DNA of 64,000 bases, from the NCBI RefSeq assembly GCF_003234085.1, contig NZ_QKSD01000005.1, forward strand, positions 1 to 64,000, in the 5' to 3' direction. Origin of the DNA: Curtobacterium sp. MCPF17_052 (GTDB lineage: Bacteria; Actinomycetota; Actinomycetes; Actinomycetales; Microbacteriaceae). Position numbers and translations under genes: made by a program. Below the pieces are notes generated by a model that was not told where the DNA came from, made no database searches, and saw only the letters and a program-made list of their open reading frames with translations. This document shows, piece after piece, positions 1 through 8,100 of this stretch (position 1 is its first letter; each line of letters opens with the position of its first letter).

Positions 1-2
1 GC

Positions 3-758
3 ATGCGAGTTGCAGTGGTGGGTGGGGGCGCTTCCGGGGGAGCGATCGAACAGGCGCTGCGGGCACGAGGGTGCGACGTGACGCAGCATTCGCGAGCCAC
101 CGGTTTCGACGTGCTCCGCGATGACGCCACGAGGCGACTGGCCGGGACCGACGTCGTCATCGAGGCGACCGGCGTGTTCACCACGAGCAGGAGGCGCGCC
201 ACCGACTTCTTCGGCCGATCAACACGAGCGATCGCTGCAGCCGCGACGGAACTCCAGGCGCACCACGTGCTCTTGTCGATCGTCAACTGCACGCTGCCCG
301 CGGTGCAGGGCTACGGGTACTTCGCCGGCAAGACCGCCCAGGAGCAGATCGCCCGGGACGTCAGTCCGCGACTCACGATCGTTCGGTCGACACAGTGGTT
401 CGAGTTCGCGCGACAGAATCTCGAGCGAATGCGGGTCGGACCGCTCGCGCTGGTGCCCGGCATGACGATCGCCCCGATCGCGCTCGGCAGCGTCGCAGCG
501 ACCATCGCCGACGTCGCCACCGGTGTCCGCACCGACTCGGAGGTCGAAGTCACGGGTCCGGAGAGGATGACACTCTGGGAGATGACCCGGTCGCTGCCCG
601 CCCCGGGCGTGGTCCCGATCCCGTTGCCGATCCCCGGCGCGATGGGGCGGGCCTTCCGGGACGGAGCGCTGGTCCCAGCCGCAGGCACCGAGGTGATCGG
701 TCCGCGGTTCACCGACTGGCTGGACGATCAGGAGGGAACGGGCTCTGCAGCACGATGA
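3..758 (+). CDS. NAD(P)-binding SDR/NmrA-like oxidoreductase
   Basis: This 251-residue protein opens with a Rossmann dinucleotide-binding strand and glycine loop (VAVVGGGASGGAIE, residues 3-16). It then follows the plan of atypical short-chain dehydrogenases of the NmrA/epimerase type: an acidic end to strand 4 (DVVIEATGVF), a central YFAGKTAQEQ that supplies a Tyr/Lys pair, and a C-terminal substrate-side region rich in proline. Such proteins use or only sense NAD(P)(H), so an enzymatic role is likely but the substrate is unknown. The ATG lies two bases from the window edge, so upstream context and ribosome binding site cannot be judged and a longer N-terminus is possible. It is followed at once by a small membrane-protein frame. 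Confidence 0.75.
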   Translation: MRVAVVGGGASGGAIEQALRARGCDVTQHSRATGFDVLRDDATRRLAGTDVVIEATGVFTTSRRRATDFFGRSTRAIAAAATELQAHHVLLSIVNCTLPAVQGYGYFAGKTAQEQIARDVSPRLTIVRSTQWFEFARQNLERMRVGPLALVPGMTIAPIALGSVAATIADVATGVRTDSEVEVTGPERMTLWEMTRSLPAPGVVPIPLPIPGAMGRAFRDGALVPAAGTEVIGPRFTDWLDDQEGTGSAAR

Positions 759-795
759 GGCGACGCGCCCCTGTCTACGGACGGCTGGTGACATC

Positions 796-948
796 GTGTT
801 CGCGATGTGTGCGGGGATCTGCGTGGCGTTCGGCGTCGTCGTGGCACCGGCAGCATCGGGATCTGTCTGGATCCCGGTCCTCATCGAGCTCGCGCTGATC
901 GTGACGCTCGTCCAGGTCCGACGGCAGCGGAACCGTCGCGCCGGATGA
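796..948 (+). CDS. small two-helix membrane protein (hypothetical)
   Basis: A GTG-started frame of 50 codons encodes two hydrophobic stretches, residues 1-19 and 22-42, followed by a basic tail (VRRQRNRRAG). This is the composition of a two-pass membrane peptide with an inward C-terminus. The third-position G+C fits a coding frame. There is no strong ribosome binding site before the GTG, and the frame stays open upstream, so the start is uncertain. It sits 37 bases after the oxidoreductase and 57 bases before the FMN reductase and could be co-transcribed with both. No family is recognised. Confidence 0.4.
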   Translation: MFAMCAGICVAFGVVVAPAASGSVWIPVLIELALIVTLVQVRRQRNRRAG

Positions 949-1005
949 CCTCGCGACCCCGGTCGACGCTCTGCCCGGTGCCCCGTTGCTTCGGCACCGT
1001 GCTCG

Positions 1006-1584
1006 GTGTCGTCCCTGAGCCTCCCGGTGTTCTCCTGCAGCCTCGATCCCGCGAGCGTGAGCCGCCGGCTCGCCGACCAGACTGCCGATGCCATCACCCG
1101 CCGCGGCCACCGGGCCACGGTCATCGACCTGGCGGCCCTGTCGCTGTCGCCGTTCGACAACGACCGCGTGTTCGACAGCGACGCGTTCGGCGAGGTGCAC
1201 CGCATCATCGACGAAGCGGACGGCGTCGTCCTCGCCTTCCCGATCTACAACTGGTCGCCGTCGTCGACGGTGAAGTCACTCATCGAGTCCACCGGCGCGA
1301 CCGGCGCAGGTCGGCGAGCGGCATGGTTCGACAAGGTCGTCACGTTCGTCTGCGCTGCCGGTCTGCCGCACAGCACCATGGCGACCGGACCACTCGCGCA
1401 GTCGCTGATGCTCGACTTCAAGTGCATCGTGAACCCGTACACGGCGTACTTCTCCGAGCGGGACTGGGAGGGCGACCAGCTCCGGCCGGACCGGGCAGAT
1501 CGTCTCGACAAGACCATGTCGGTGCACGTCGAACTCGCGCAACTGCTGCAGGGCAGGACGTACTCGTCGGACTGGGAGGTCTGA
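1006..1584 (+). CDS. NADPH-dependent FMN reductase family protein
   Basis: This 192-residue flavodoxin-fold protein belongs to the FMN_red family, which reduces flavin or quinone-like substrates with NAD(P)H. After an N-terminal beta strand it has a phosphate loop region (SCSLDPASVSRRLA, about residues 10-23), a hydrophobic strand DGVVLAFPIYN and the family signature PIYNWSPSSTVKSLIEST. In the signature the PxYN segment contacts the flavin and the Lys packs at the dimer interface. The length is normal for the family. The start is a GTG at 1006; no in-frame ATG lies early enough to preserve the first strand. The physiological substrate cannot be told from sequence. Confidence 0.82.
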   Translation: MSSLSLPVFSCSLDPASVSRRLADQTADAITRRGHRATVIDLAALSLSPFDNDRVFDSDAFGEVHRIIDEADGVVLAFPIYNWSPSSTVKSLIESTGATGAGRRAAWFDKVVTFVCAAGLPHSTMATGPLAQSLMLDFKCIVNPYTAYFSERDWEGDQLRPDRADRLDKTMSVHVELAQLLQGRTYSSDWEV

Positions 1585-1749
1585 CGTCCGTTCTGCGATC
1601 AGCAGGCCGCACTGGCCTCTCCGACACGCTTGCCACGACTCCCCCGCCCCGCCATCATGGCGATGTACCGCGGTGCCGAGGCTGATCGTCGAAGCCCAGG
1701 CCGACTTGTCTGCCGACTGACAGCTCGCACCGCGTCGGAGGCATCGTCC

Positions 1750-2976
1750 ATGGCGACTGCGCATGCTCCTTCGTCGTTGCTCCTCGGAGCCATCCGCTCG
1801 GCACGCTCCCGCTACGGTGGCGTCCTCCGCCGCCCAGGCGCGCTCGGGTTCTTCCTGCCGGCGGCGCTCGCCCGCCTCGGCGTCGCGATGACCGGGCTCG
1901 GCCTGCTGTTCTCGGTCCAGCACACGTCGGGGTCCTTCGCCCTCGCCGGCGCCGCGACGGGCTCGTTCGCCGTCGCCGAAGCAGCGGTGGGACCACAGGT
2001 CGCCCGCCTCGTGGACCGGTGGGGGCAGACGGTGACGGTACCGGCGGTCACCGTCGTCCACGTCGTGGCGATCATCGCCGCGGTCCTCCTCGCCGGATCG
2101 GCTCCGGTCGCGGTCACGCTGGCGACGGTGGTCGTCGCGGGTGCAGCGATGCCCCAACCCGGTGCGCTGTCGGCAGCACGGTGGGCGGGCCTCCTGGCCG
2201 AACCGACGGCGCTCCGCGTCGCGTTCTCGCTCGAGGCGACCGTCAACGACGTCGCGTTCCTGGTCGGGCCGGTCCTCGCGACGCTCGCGAGTTCCCTCCT
2301 GCTCCCCTGGGCCGGGTCGGCCGCAGCGGCGATGCTCGTCGCGGTCGGCTGCGTCGTGGTGTCGCTGCAGCGGAGCACAGCCCCGCGACCGCACGGGCCG
2401 CGGGTGTCCGACGCCCGGGAGCCGTCGCCCGTACTCGCCGTGCCGGGCTTCCGTTGGACACTCGGCGTGAACCTCGGGCTGGGCTGCTTCTTCGGCGCCG
2501 TTCCACTCCTCGTCACGGCCGTCGCCGCCGACCGGGGCCTGCAAACCGTCACCGGGGTGGTGCTCGCCCTGTCCAGTGCGGCGAGCATCGTGGCGGGGCT
2601 CGCCTACGGTGCACTCCGGACGAGTCCGCGGCCACAGGCCGTCCAGCTGATGGCGTCGATCGTGCTCTGCGGGGCAGCGCTCATCGGTGCCGCGTGGCCG
2701 ACGCTGGCCGGACTGGCGGTGATGTTGCTCGTCGGCGGGACGGCGATCGCACCGCTCGTCGCGTCGTCGTCACAGATCGTGCAGGCGACGGTTCCGGCTG
2801 CGTCGCTGACGCAGGGGTTCACGTGGATCAACTCCGCATCGGCGGCCGGCATCGCCTTCGGCGCTGCGCTCACGGGCATCCTCGTCGCACGCTCCGGAGC
2901 GGGAAGCGCGGCGATCGGTCTCGTCAGCCTCGTCCTGATCGCGGTGGCGTCCGCCGTCCTGGCAGCACGCCGCTGA
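1750..2976 (+). CDS. MFS transporter
   Basis: This 408-residue integral membrane protein has about 12 hydrophobic helices, rich in Ala, Val and Leu, and the loop and charge pattern of the major facilitator superfamily. The segment VARLVDRWGQTVTVPA after the second helix is the usual inter-helix 2/3 motif A position. A longer frame opens with TTG at 1630. The ATG at 1750 is preferred because GGAGG stands 8 bases upstream and because translation from there begins just before the first helix. MFS proteins of this size are mostly drug or small-molecule exporters, but no substrate is evident. It converges on the acetyltransferase gene 50 bases downstream. Confidence 0.85.
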   Translation: MATAHAPSSLLLGAIRSARSRYGGVLRRPGALGFFLPAALARLGVAMTGLGLLFSVQHTSGSFALAGAATGSFAVAEAAVGPQVARLVDRWGQTVTVPAVTVVHVVAIIAAVLLAGSAPVAVTLATVVVAGAAMPQPGALSAARWAGLLAEPTALRVAFSLEATVNDVAFLVGPVLATLASSLLLPWAGSAAAAMLVAVGCVVVSLQRSTAPRPHGPRVSDAREPSPVLAVPGFRWTLGVNLGLGCFFGAVPLLVTAVAADRGLQTVTGVVLALSSAASIVAGLAYGALRTSPRPQAVQLMASIVLCGAALIGAAWPTLAGLAVMLLVGGTAIAPLVASSSQIVQATVPAASLTQGFTWINSASAAGIAFGAALTGILVARSGAGSAAIGLVSLVLIAVASAVLAARR

Positions 2977-3025
2977 CGCGACGTGGCGGCGACGAGCACC
3001 GGTCGGGAGGCGCGGCGACCGTCCG

Positions 3026-3505
3026 TCAGACGAGGTCACGTCGGTAGTACACCAACGCCGCACGGCGCTCGACCTCGACGAAGCCGTTCTTCTCCAGGAC
3101 CCGCCGGGAAGCGAGGTTTGCGATCGCGGTGTCCGCCACGGCCGCCCGTGCTCCGTTGTCCGCCGCGTGCCGGAGGGCCAGCTCGACGGCCTCGGTCGCG
3201 AGCCCTGCGCCGCGGGCCGACGGTACGAGCCCGTACCCGAACTCCACGGTCCCGGTTCCGTCCGGTGGGCCGAAGAACCCGATGCCGCCGACGGCCAGGT
3301 TGTCTGACTGCCGGCGGATCAGGTACATGGTGAAGACCGGTTCGGTACCCGACGCGGCCGCGAGTGACCGCAGCGGATCGAGCTCGTCCGCGAACGGGTA
3401 ATCGGGATGCCAGTCGTCGCCCGGCTGCTCGTCACGGGCGACGATGCGGCGCGCGAGCTCCGGCGAGATGACTTCGAGCACGGTTCGACCACCGACGAGT
3501 ACCAC
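3026..3505 (-). CDS. GNAT family N-acetyltransferase
   Basis: This 159-residue protein has the complete GNAT fold: strands flanking FTMYLIRRQSDNLAVGGIGF, then the acetyl-CoA pyrophosphate loop SARGAGLATEAVELAL (R/Q-x-x-G-x-G/A type), and a C-terminal NLASRRVLEKNGFVEVERR. The last element is the hallmark of RimJ/RimL-type amino-group acetyltransferases. Acceptor identity (ribosomal protein, antibiotic or other amine) cannot be inferred. The GTG start is only 22 bases from the divergent phosphatase-like gene. A TAGTGT box 6 bases before the GTG suggests leaderless transcription. Confidence 0.82.
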   Translation of the reverse strand: MVLVGGRTVLEVISPELARRIVARDEQPGDDWHPDYPFADELDPLRSLAAASGTEPVFTMYLIRRQSDNLAVGGIGFFGPPDGTGTVEFGYGLVPSARGAGLATEAVELALRHAADNGARAAVADTAIANLASRRVLEKNGFVEVERRAALVYYRRDLV

Positions 3506-3511
3506 ACCCCG

Positions 3512-3521
3512 ACACTACTGT
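3512..3521. promoter_or_regulatory. overlapping back-to-back -10 elements
   Basis: Minus-strand TAGTGT (3517-3512) lies 6 bases before the acetyltransferase GTG. Plus-strand TACTGT (3516-3521) lies 6 bases before the phosphatase-like ATG. The two boxes share two base pairs, so both genes would start leaderless transcripts from the same few bases and the two promoters should exclude each other. This is inferred from spacing; no transcription data were available. Confidence 0.5.
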
Positions 3522-3527
3522 CGTCGG

Positions 3528-4085
3528 ATGCGCTGCACGTTCCTCACCCACCCCGAGGTCGTCGTGGACCCCGCCGTGCCGATCGAGGACTGGGGCCTGT
3601 CACCGCAAGGAGCTGCTCGCGCCGGACGTGCCGCTTCCGTCCTGCCCCGGCCGGAGCGTCTGGTCAGCAGTGCCGAGCGGAAGGCACTCGACACGGCCGC
3701 GGTCCTCGCGAGGTCGTGGCAGCTCGACGCCGAGATCGACGCGCGACTGGGCGAGATGGACCGCAGCGCCACGGGCTACCTCGACCCTCAGGAGTTCGAG
3801 CCGACCGTCGACGCGTTCTTCGCCCGATCACTCGAGTCGGTGCGGGGATGGGAACGTGCCGTCGATGCGCAGCGCCGGGTCGAGCACGCGGTCCGCCAGC
3901 TCGTCGCCGAGACGCCGGAGCGTTCGATCGTGTTCGTCGCGCACGGCGGGGTCGGGGCGCTCCTGCTGGCGAGCCTCACCCAGGTCCCGATCACCCGCGA
4001 GCTCGACCAGCCCGGCATGGGCAGCCTGTTCCGGTTCGACCCGACGCGCTGGGAGGCGCTGTCCACCTGGCAACGGATCGCCTGA
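3528..4085 (+). CDS. histidine phosphatase superfamily-like protein with altered first motif
   Basis: This 185-residue protein resembles the phosphoglycerate-mutase-like histidine phosphatases. It has an N-terminal beta strand ending in a histidine (FLTHPEV, residues 5-11), the conserved SSAERKALDTAAVLA helix, the LGEMDRS segment and the C-terminal VFVAHGGVGALLL carrying the second histidine. In the family the first motif is normally RHG; here the Arg and Gly are Thr and Pro, so one phosphate-binding residue is missing. It may have altered or no phosphatase activity. The ATG at 3528 is preferred over upstream in-frame codons because a TACTGT box lies 6 bases before it. Confidence 0.7.
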   Translation: MRCTFLTHPEVVVDPAVPIEDWGLSPQGAARAGRAASVLPRPERLVSSAERKALDTAAVLARSWQLDAEIDARLGEMDRSATGYLDPQEFEPTVDAFFARSLESVRGWERAVDAQRRVEHAVRQLVAETPERSIVFVAHGGVGALLLASLTQVPITRELDQPGMGSLFRFDPTRWEALSTWQRIA

Positions 4086-4130
4086 CACGAGGGCTCGCCT
4101 GACACGACGGCTCGAACGGTGAAGAACCCG

Positions 4131-4355
4131 TCAGGGACTCGACAGCAAGCCGGGCAGCAGGCCCAACCCGAGCACCATCGGCCCGAGCACGACGACGAAC
4201 ACGCTGATCGCCACCACCACCGCTCCGACCCCCGACACGATCGCGGTGAGCAGTCCGAGGAGCCCCACGAGTCCGACTGCCCGACGGGCGTCCCCGCCGC
4301 CCGCCACCGCGGTCGTCGCGCTCGAGAACAGGGCGCTCATCGGGTCGTCAGCCAT
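4131..4355 (-). CDS. small membrane protein (hypothetical)
   Basis: A 74-residue protein starts MADDPMSALFSS and then has two long hydrophobic segments separated by SGVG (about residues 26-40 and 43-70), ending LLPGLLSSP. Read from further upstream the frame is a shadow of the lipoprotein gene, so only the part from the ATG at 4355 is credited. A TACCAT box stands 6 bases before this ATG, the spacing of a leaderless promoter. No family is recognised. It converges on the phosphatase-like gene. Confidence 0.6.
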   Translation of the reverse strand: MADDPMSALFSSATTAVAGGGDARRAVGLVGLLGLLTAIVSGVGAVVVAISVFVVVLGPMVLGLGLLPGLLSSP

Positions 4356-4451
4356 GGCCGCATGGTAGCCCGGCTGCCCGGGGGTCAACCCCACCCACAT
4401 CCGGGAGGTGGCCGCATTCTCCGGCCGGACGGCCGCCGCGACGATGGACAC

Positions 4452-4979
4452 ATGACCTCGACGCAGCACCTCACCACGATCGAAACCTCGCAGCCCACCA
4501 CCCGTTCCGAGCGTTCGGCCCTGACCTCCGCGGTCGGCGTCCTCGGCATGGGCGTCATCGTCCTGGCCCTCGCCGGCTGCAGTGTCGTCAAGCCCTACCT
4601 GCCCGAGCAGCAGGAGCACTACGACGCCTACGCCGACGCCCCCTCGAAGGCGAACTCGGAGGACCTCGCCTGGTTCATGCCCGAGTGGGTGCCGGCGGAC
4701 GCGGAGGACATCGACGTCCGGCTCGACACGAGCAAGCCGGGCTACGTGATCGGCTTCACCTCGGCCGACGGCGTGGACACGAGCGCCTGCGAACCGGTCG
4801 ACGGTGCGAAGGGCGGGCCGGCGATGACCGCGGGGTTCCTGCCGGAGAAACTGCCGACCTCCTCGCTCGTCACCTGCGGTGACGGACGCCTCACGACCGA
4901 GATCGACGGCCGCTGGTACGGCTGGACCCCGGTCGAGCCGGTGGAGTCCGACGGGAACGACACCCTCCGCACCGACTGA
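4452..4979 (+). CDS. secreted lipoprotein (hypothetical)
   Basis: This 175-residue protein has a long polar N-terminus, a hydrophobic stretch (VGVLGMGVIVLALAG) and a lipobox LAGC with the acylated Cys at about residue 43, so it should be anchored on the outer face of the membrane. The mature part is acidic. It contains EDLAWFMPEWVPADAEDI, a motif seen in small actinobacterial lipoproteins of unknown function, and two further cysteines (in SACEP and VTCGDG) that could form a disulfide. The ATG at 4452 is chosen because it gives a plausible signal peptide. A strong hairpin follows 25 bases after the stop. Confidence 0.7.
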   Translation: MTSTQHLTTIETSQPTTRSERSALTSAVGVLGMGVIVLALAGCSVVKPYLPEQQEHYDAYADAPSKANSEDLAWFMPEWVPADAEDIDVRLDTSKPGYVIGFTSADGVDTSACEPVDGAKGGPAMTAGFLPEKLPTSSLVTCGDGRLTTEIDGRWYGWTPVEPVESDGNDTLRTD

Positions 4980-5004
4980 CCGGCGGCACCGCACCCGTCG
5001 CGGA

Positions 5005-5064
5005 CGGACGGGAGGCCCGGATCAGGTGCGCGTTCCCGCTCACGTGATCCGGGCCTCCCGTCCG
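5005..5064. terminator. long GC-rich hairpin between convergent genes
   Basis: A 20-bp inverted repeat (5005-5024 with 5045-5064, core GGGAGGCCCG / CGGGCCTCCC) flanks a 20-base loop. It sits between the converging lipoprotein and giant surface-protein genes, so it probably ends transcription from both. It has no T-run. It belongs to a hairpin family that recurs in this window. Confidence 0.65.
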
Positions 5065-5107
5065 GCACGGCTGTCCTGACCGACGCCTTCCGGCGCCGCC
5101 GCGACGC

Positions 5108-8100
5108 CTACCGGCGCCGCCGCGGCCCGACCGGCCCGGCCGCCCCCGCCGGCCCCTGGGCCACCATCCGCCGCCGCAGCAGCAACGCCGCCCCGGCGAG
5201 CAGCAGCGCGAGCGCGCCGAGCCCGAGTCCCGCGAGGCCCGTGCTGCCCGTGAAGGCGAGCTGCGCCACGTGGGCGACGGCCGCGATCCCGACCGGGTAG
5301 GTGACGGTGATCGTCGCGATGACGACCTGTCCGGCGCTGTCCTGCACCGTGTAGTCGATCGCCTGGGTGCCGTGGAACCCGCGCGCCGGCGTGAAGGTGA
5401 CGACCCCGTCCTCGACGTGCCAGGTGCCCGCGCCGCGGACGGCGACCCGGTCGGTCATGTGCCCGGTGTCGGGGTCGACCAGGTGGAGCGTGTCGGTGTC
5501 GAAGGTGGCGCCACCGGTGGGGCTGTCGTTGTCGAGCGGCTCGACGGTGACGGTGCGCCCGGTGCGGCCGGTGCCCCGGTCGTCGGTGGCGACGGCCTTC
5601 GCGACGACCGTGATGGTCGCGGTCGCACGGGTGGACTGCCCGGAGGCGTCGGTCGCCGTGTACACGAACGTGTCGCGTCCGGTGAACCCGGCGGCCGGCG
5701 TGTAGACGTACGAGCCGTCCGCCTGCACCCGGACGGTGCCGTGTGCCGCCTTCCGGGCGAGGCTCGTGGTGAGCCCGGTGCCGGAGTCGTTGCGGAGCAG
5801 CCCGTGGCGGGCGTCGACGGCGAGCGCCGTCCCGGCGATCGTGCGACCGGAGTCGTCCGTCGCGGTGATGCCGACCGTGACGGTGACGGTGGTGTCGACG
5901 GTCTGCCCGCTGGCGTCGCGAGCCGTGTACGGCACGGTGTCGGTGCCGGAGAACCCGGCGGCTGGCGTGTAGACGAACGTGCCGTCGGCGGCGATGGTGG
6001 CGGTGCCGTGCGCGGCGTTCCCGACGGAGACGACGGTCATCGCCGTTCCGCGGTCGTTGCCGAGCACGCCCGGGCCGCGGACGGTGACCGCGGCACCCGC
6101 GGTGGTGCGGGCGGTGTCGGCGGTCGCGGTCGGGGTGACGTCGATCGCGACCAGGGCGACGGCGGTGTTCTCCTCGGCGTCGTGGGCCGTGTAGGTGAAC
6201 CAGTCGCGGCCGGACCAGTTCGCGGACGGGGAGTAGACGTACGCGCCGTCCTTCGCGAGCCGGAGCGTGCCGTGCTGCGGGTGGACGTCGACCGAGGCCC
6301 ACAGTCCGGTGCCGGAGTCGTCGGCCAGGACACCGTGGGCGCGGGCCATGCGGACGACGCCGTTGGTCTTCGTGGTGCTCCAGTCGTCGACCGCGACGGC
6401 GCCGACCAGGACGGTGACGGTGGCCGTCGTCGTCCGCCCGGAGGCGTCGGTCACCGTGTAGGTGAAGCGGTCGGTCCCGGAGAAGCCGGTGGCCGGCGTG
6501 TAGACGAGCCCACCGTCGGTGCCGACGGTGACGGTCCCGTGCCTGGCATCGCCGTGTCCGGTGACGGTGAGGCCGGTGCCTGAGTCGTTCCCGGTGAGGG
6601 CGGTGCCGGCGATGACCAGCGGGGTCCCACCGGCGGTGCGCAGGACGTCGCCCGTGGCCGTCGGGGTGACGGTGACGGTGACGGATGCCGAGGCGGTGCC
6701 CCCGGTGGGGTCGACCACGGTGTACCGGAAGGTGTCGGTGCCGGAGTACCCGGCGGCGGGGACGTACGTGACGGTCCCGCCTCCGGTGACGCTCACCGTT
6801 CCGTGTGCGGCCGTGCCGACACCGCTGACGCGCAGGCTGGTGCCGGAGTCGTTCGCGATGACGACGACGGCGACCGGGGCGTCGGCCGTCGTGGTGGCGG
6901 TGTCGTCGACGGACTTCGGGGCGACGGTGATCGTCACGGTGCCGGTGGTGGTCCCGCCGCTGCCGTCGGTCACGGTCACGTCGAACCCGTCCGGGCCGGA
7001 GTAGCCCGGTGCCGGGGTGTACGTGTACGAGCCGTCCCCGCCGACCTCGACGGTGCCGTGGTCGGGGGCGCCGTGACCGGTGACCTCGAGGTCGGTGCCG
7101 GTGGCGCCGGTGAGGACGCCCTGTCCGGCGGGGACGACGAGCTGGCCGTCGGCCGTGGCGCTGGCGTCGGGCGCGGTGAGCACCGGGTCCACCGTGATGG
7201 TGAGGGTGCTCGTCGCGGTGTTGCCGATGGAGTCGGTCACGGTGACGGTGACGGTGTCGGTGCCCGACCAGCCGGCGGCGGGCACGTAGGTGACGGTGCC
7301 GTCGGCGTCGACCGTGGCGGTGCCGTGTGCACCGTCGGTCACGTCGGTGACGTGCAGGCCGGTGCCGGAGTCGTTCGCGGTCAGCGCGGCCGAGGTCGCG
7401 GTGACCGGCTGCCCGGCGCTGGTGGTGCGGGTGTCGTCCCCGGCGGCGGGCCGCACGGTGACGGTGACGGTGCCGGTCGCCTTCTTCCCGGAGCCGTCGG
7501 TCACCGTGTAGGTGAAGCGGTCGGTGCCGGAGAACCCGTCGGCCGGCGTGTACGTGTACGAGCCGTCGGCGTGCAGGTCGAGCGTGCCCTGTGCCGGTGC
7601 CCGGTCGACCGTGGCGGTCAGCCCGGTGCCCCGGTCGTTGGCCAGGACGCCGTCCGCCTTCGAGACGGTGCGCGTCGATCCGGCCGTCGCGGTCGCGCTG
7701 TCGGGCATCGCCATCGGCCCCACCACGACGATGACCGTCGCGGTCGCGGACTGCCCGGAGGCGTCGGTCACCGTGTACGTGACGGTGTCCGTCCCCGAGA
7801 ACCCGGGTTGCGGCGTGTAGCGGATCGTGCCGTCGGAGCCGAGGACCACGTCACCGTGGTCGGCACCGCCGGCCTTCGTCACGGTCAGACCGGTGCCGGA
7901 GTCGTTGCCGAGCAGCGTGGCCGCCGGGATCGACACGGGCCTGCCGGCTGCGGTCCCGACGGTGTCGGCCATGGCGACCGGGAGGACCGTGACGGTCACC
8001 GTCGACAGCCCGCTCGGGCGTCCGCTCGCGTCCGTCACCCGGTAGGTGGACGTGTCCGTCCCCGAGGTCCCGGCTGCCGGCGTGTAGGTGACCCTGCCGT

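Noticed and set aside
1630..1749. TTG-started N-terminal extension of the MFS protein
   Set aside because: The ATG at 1750 has GGAGG at ideal spacing, and the extension is unlike a transporter N-terminus.
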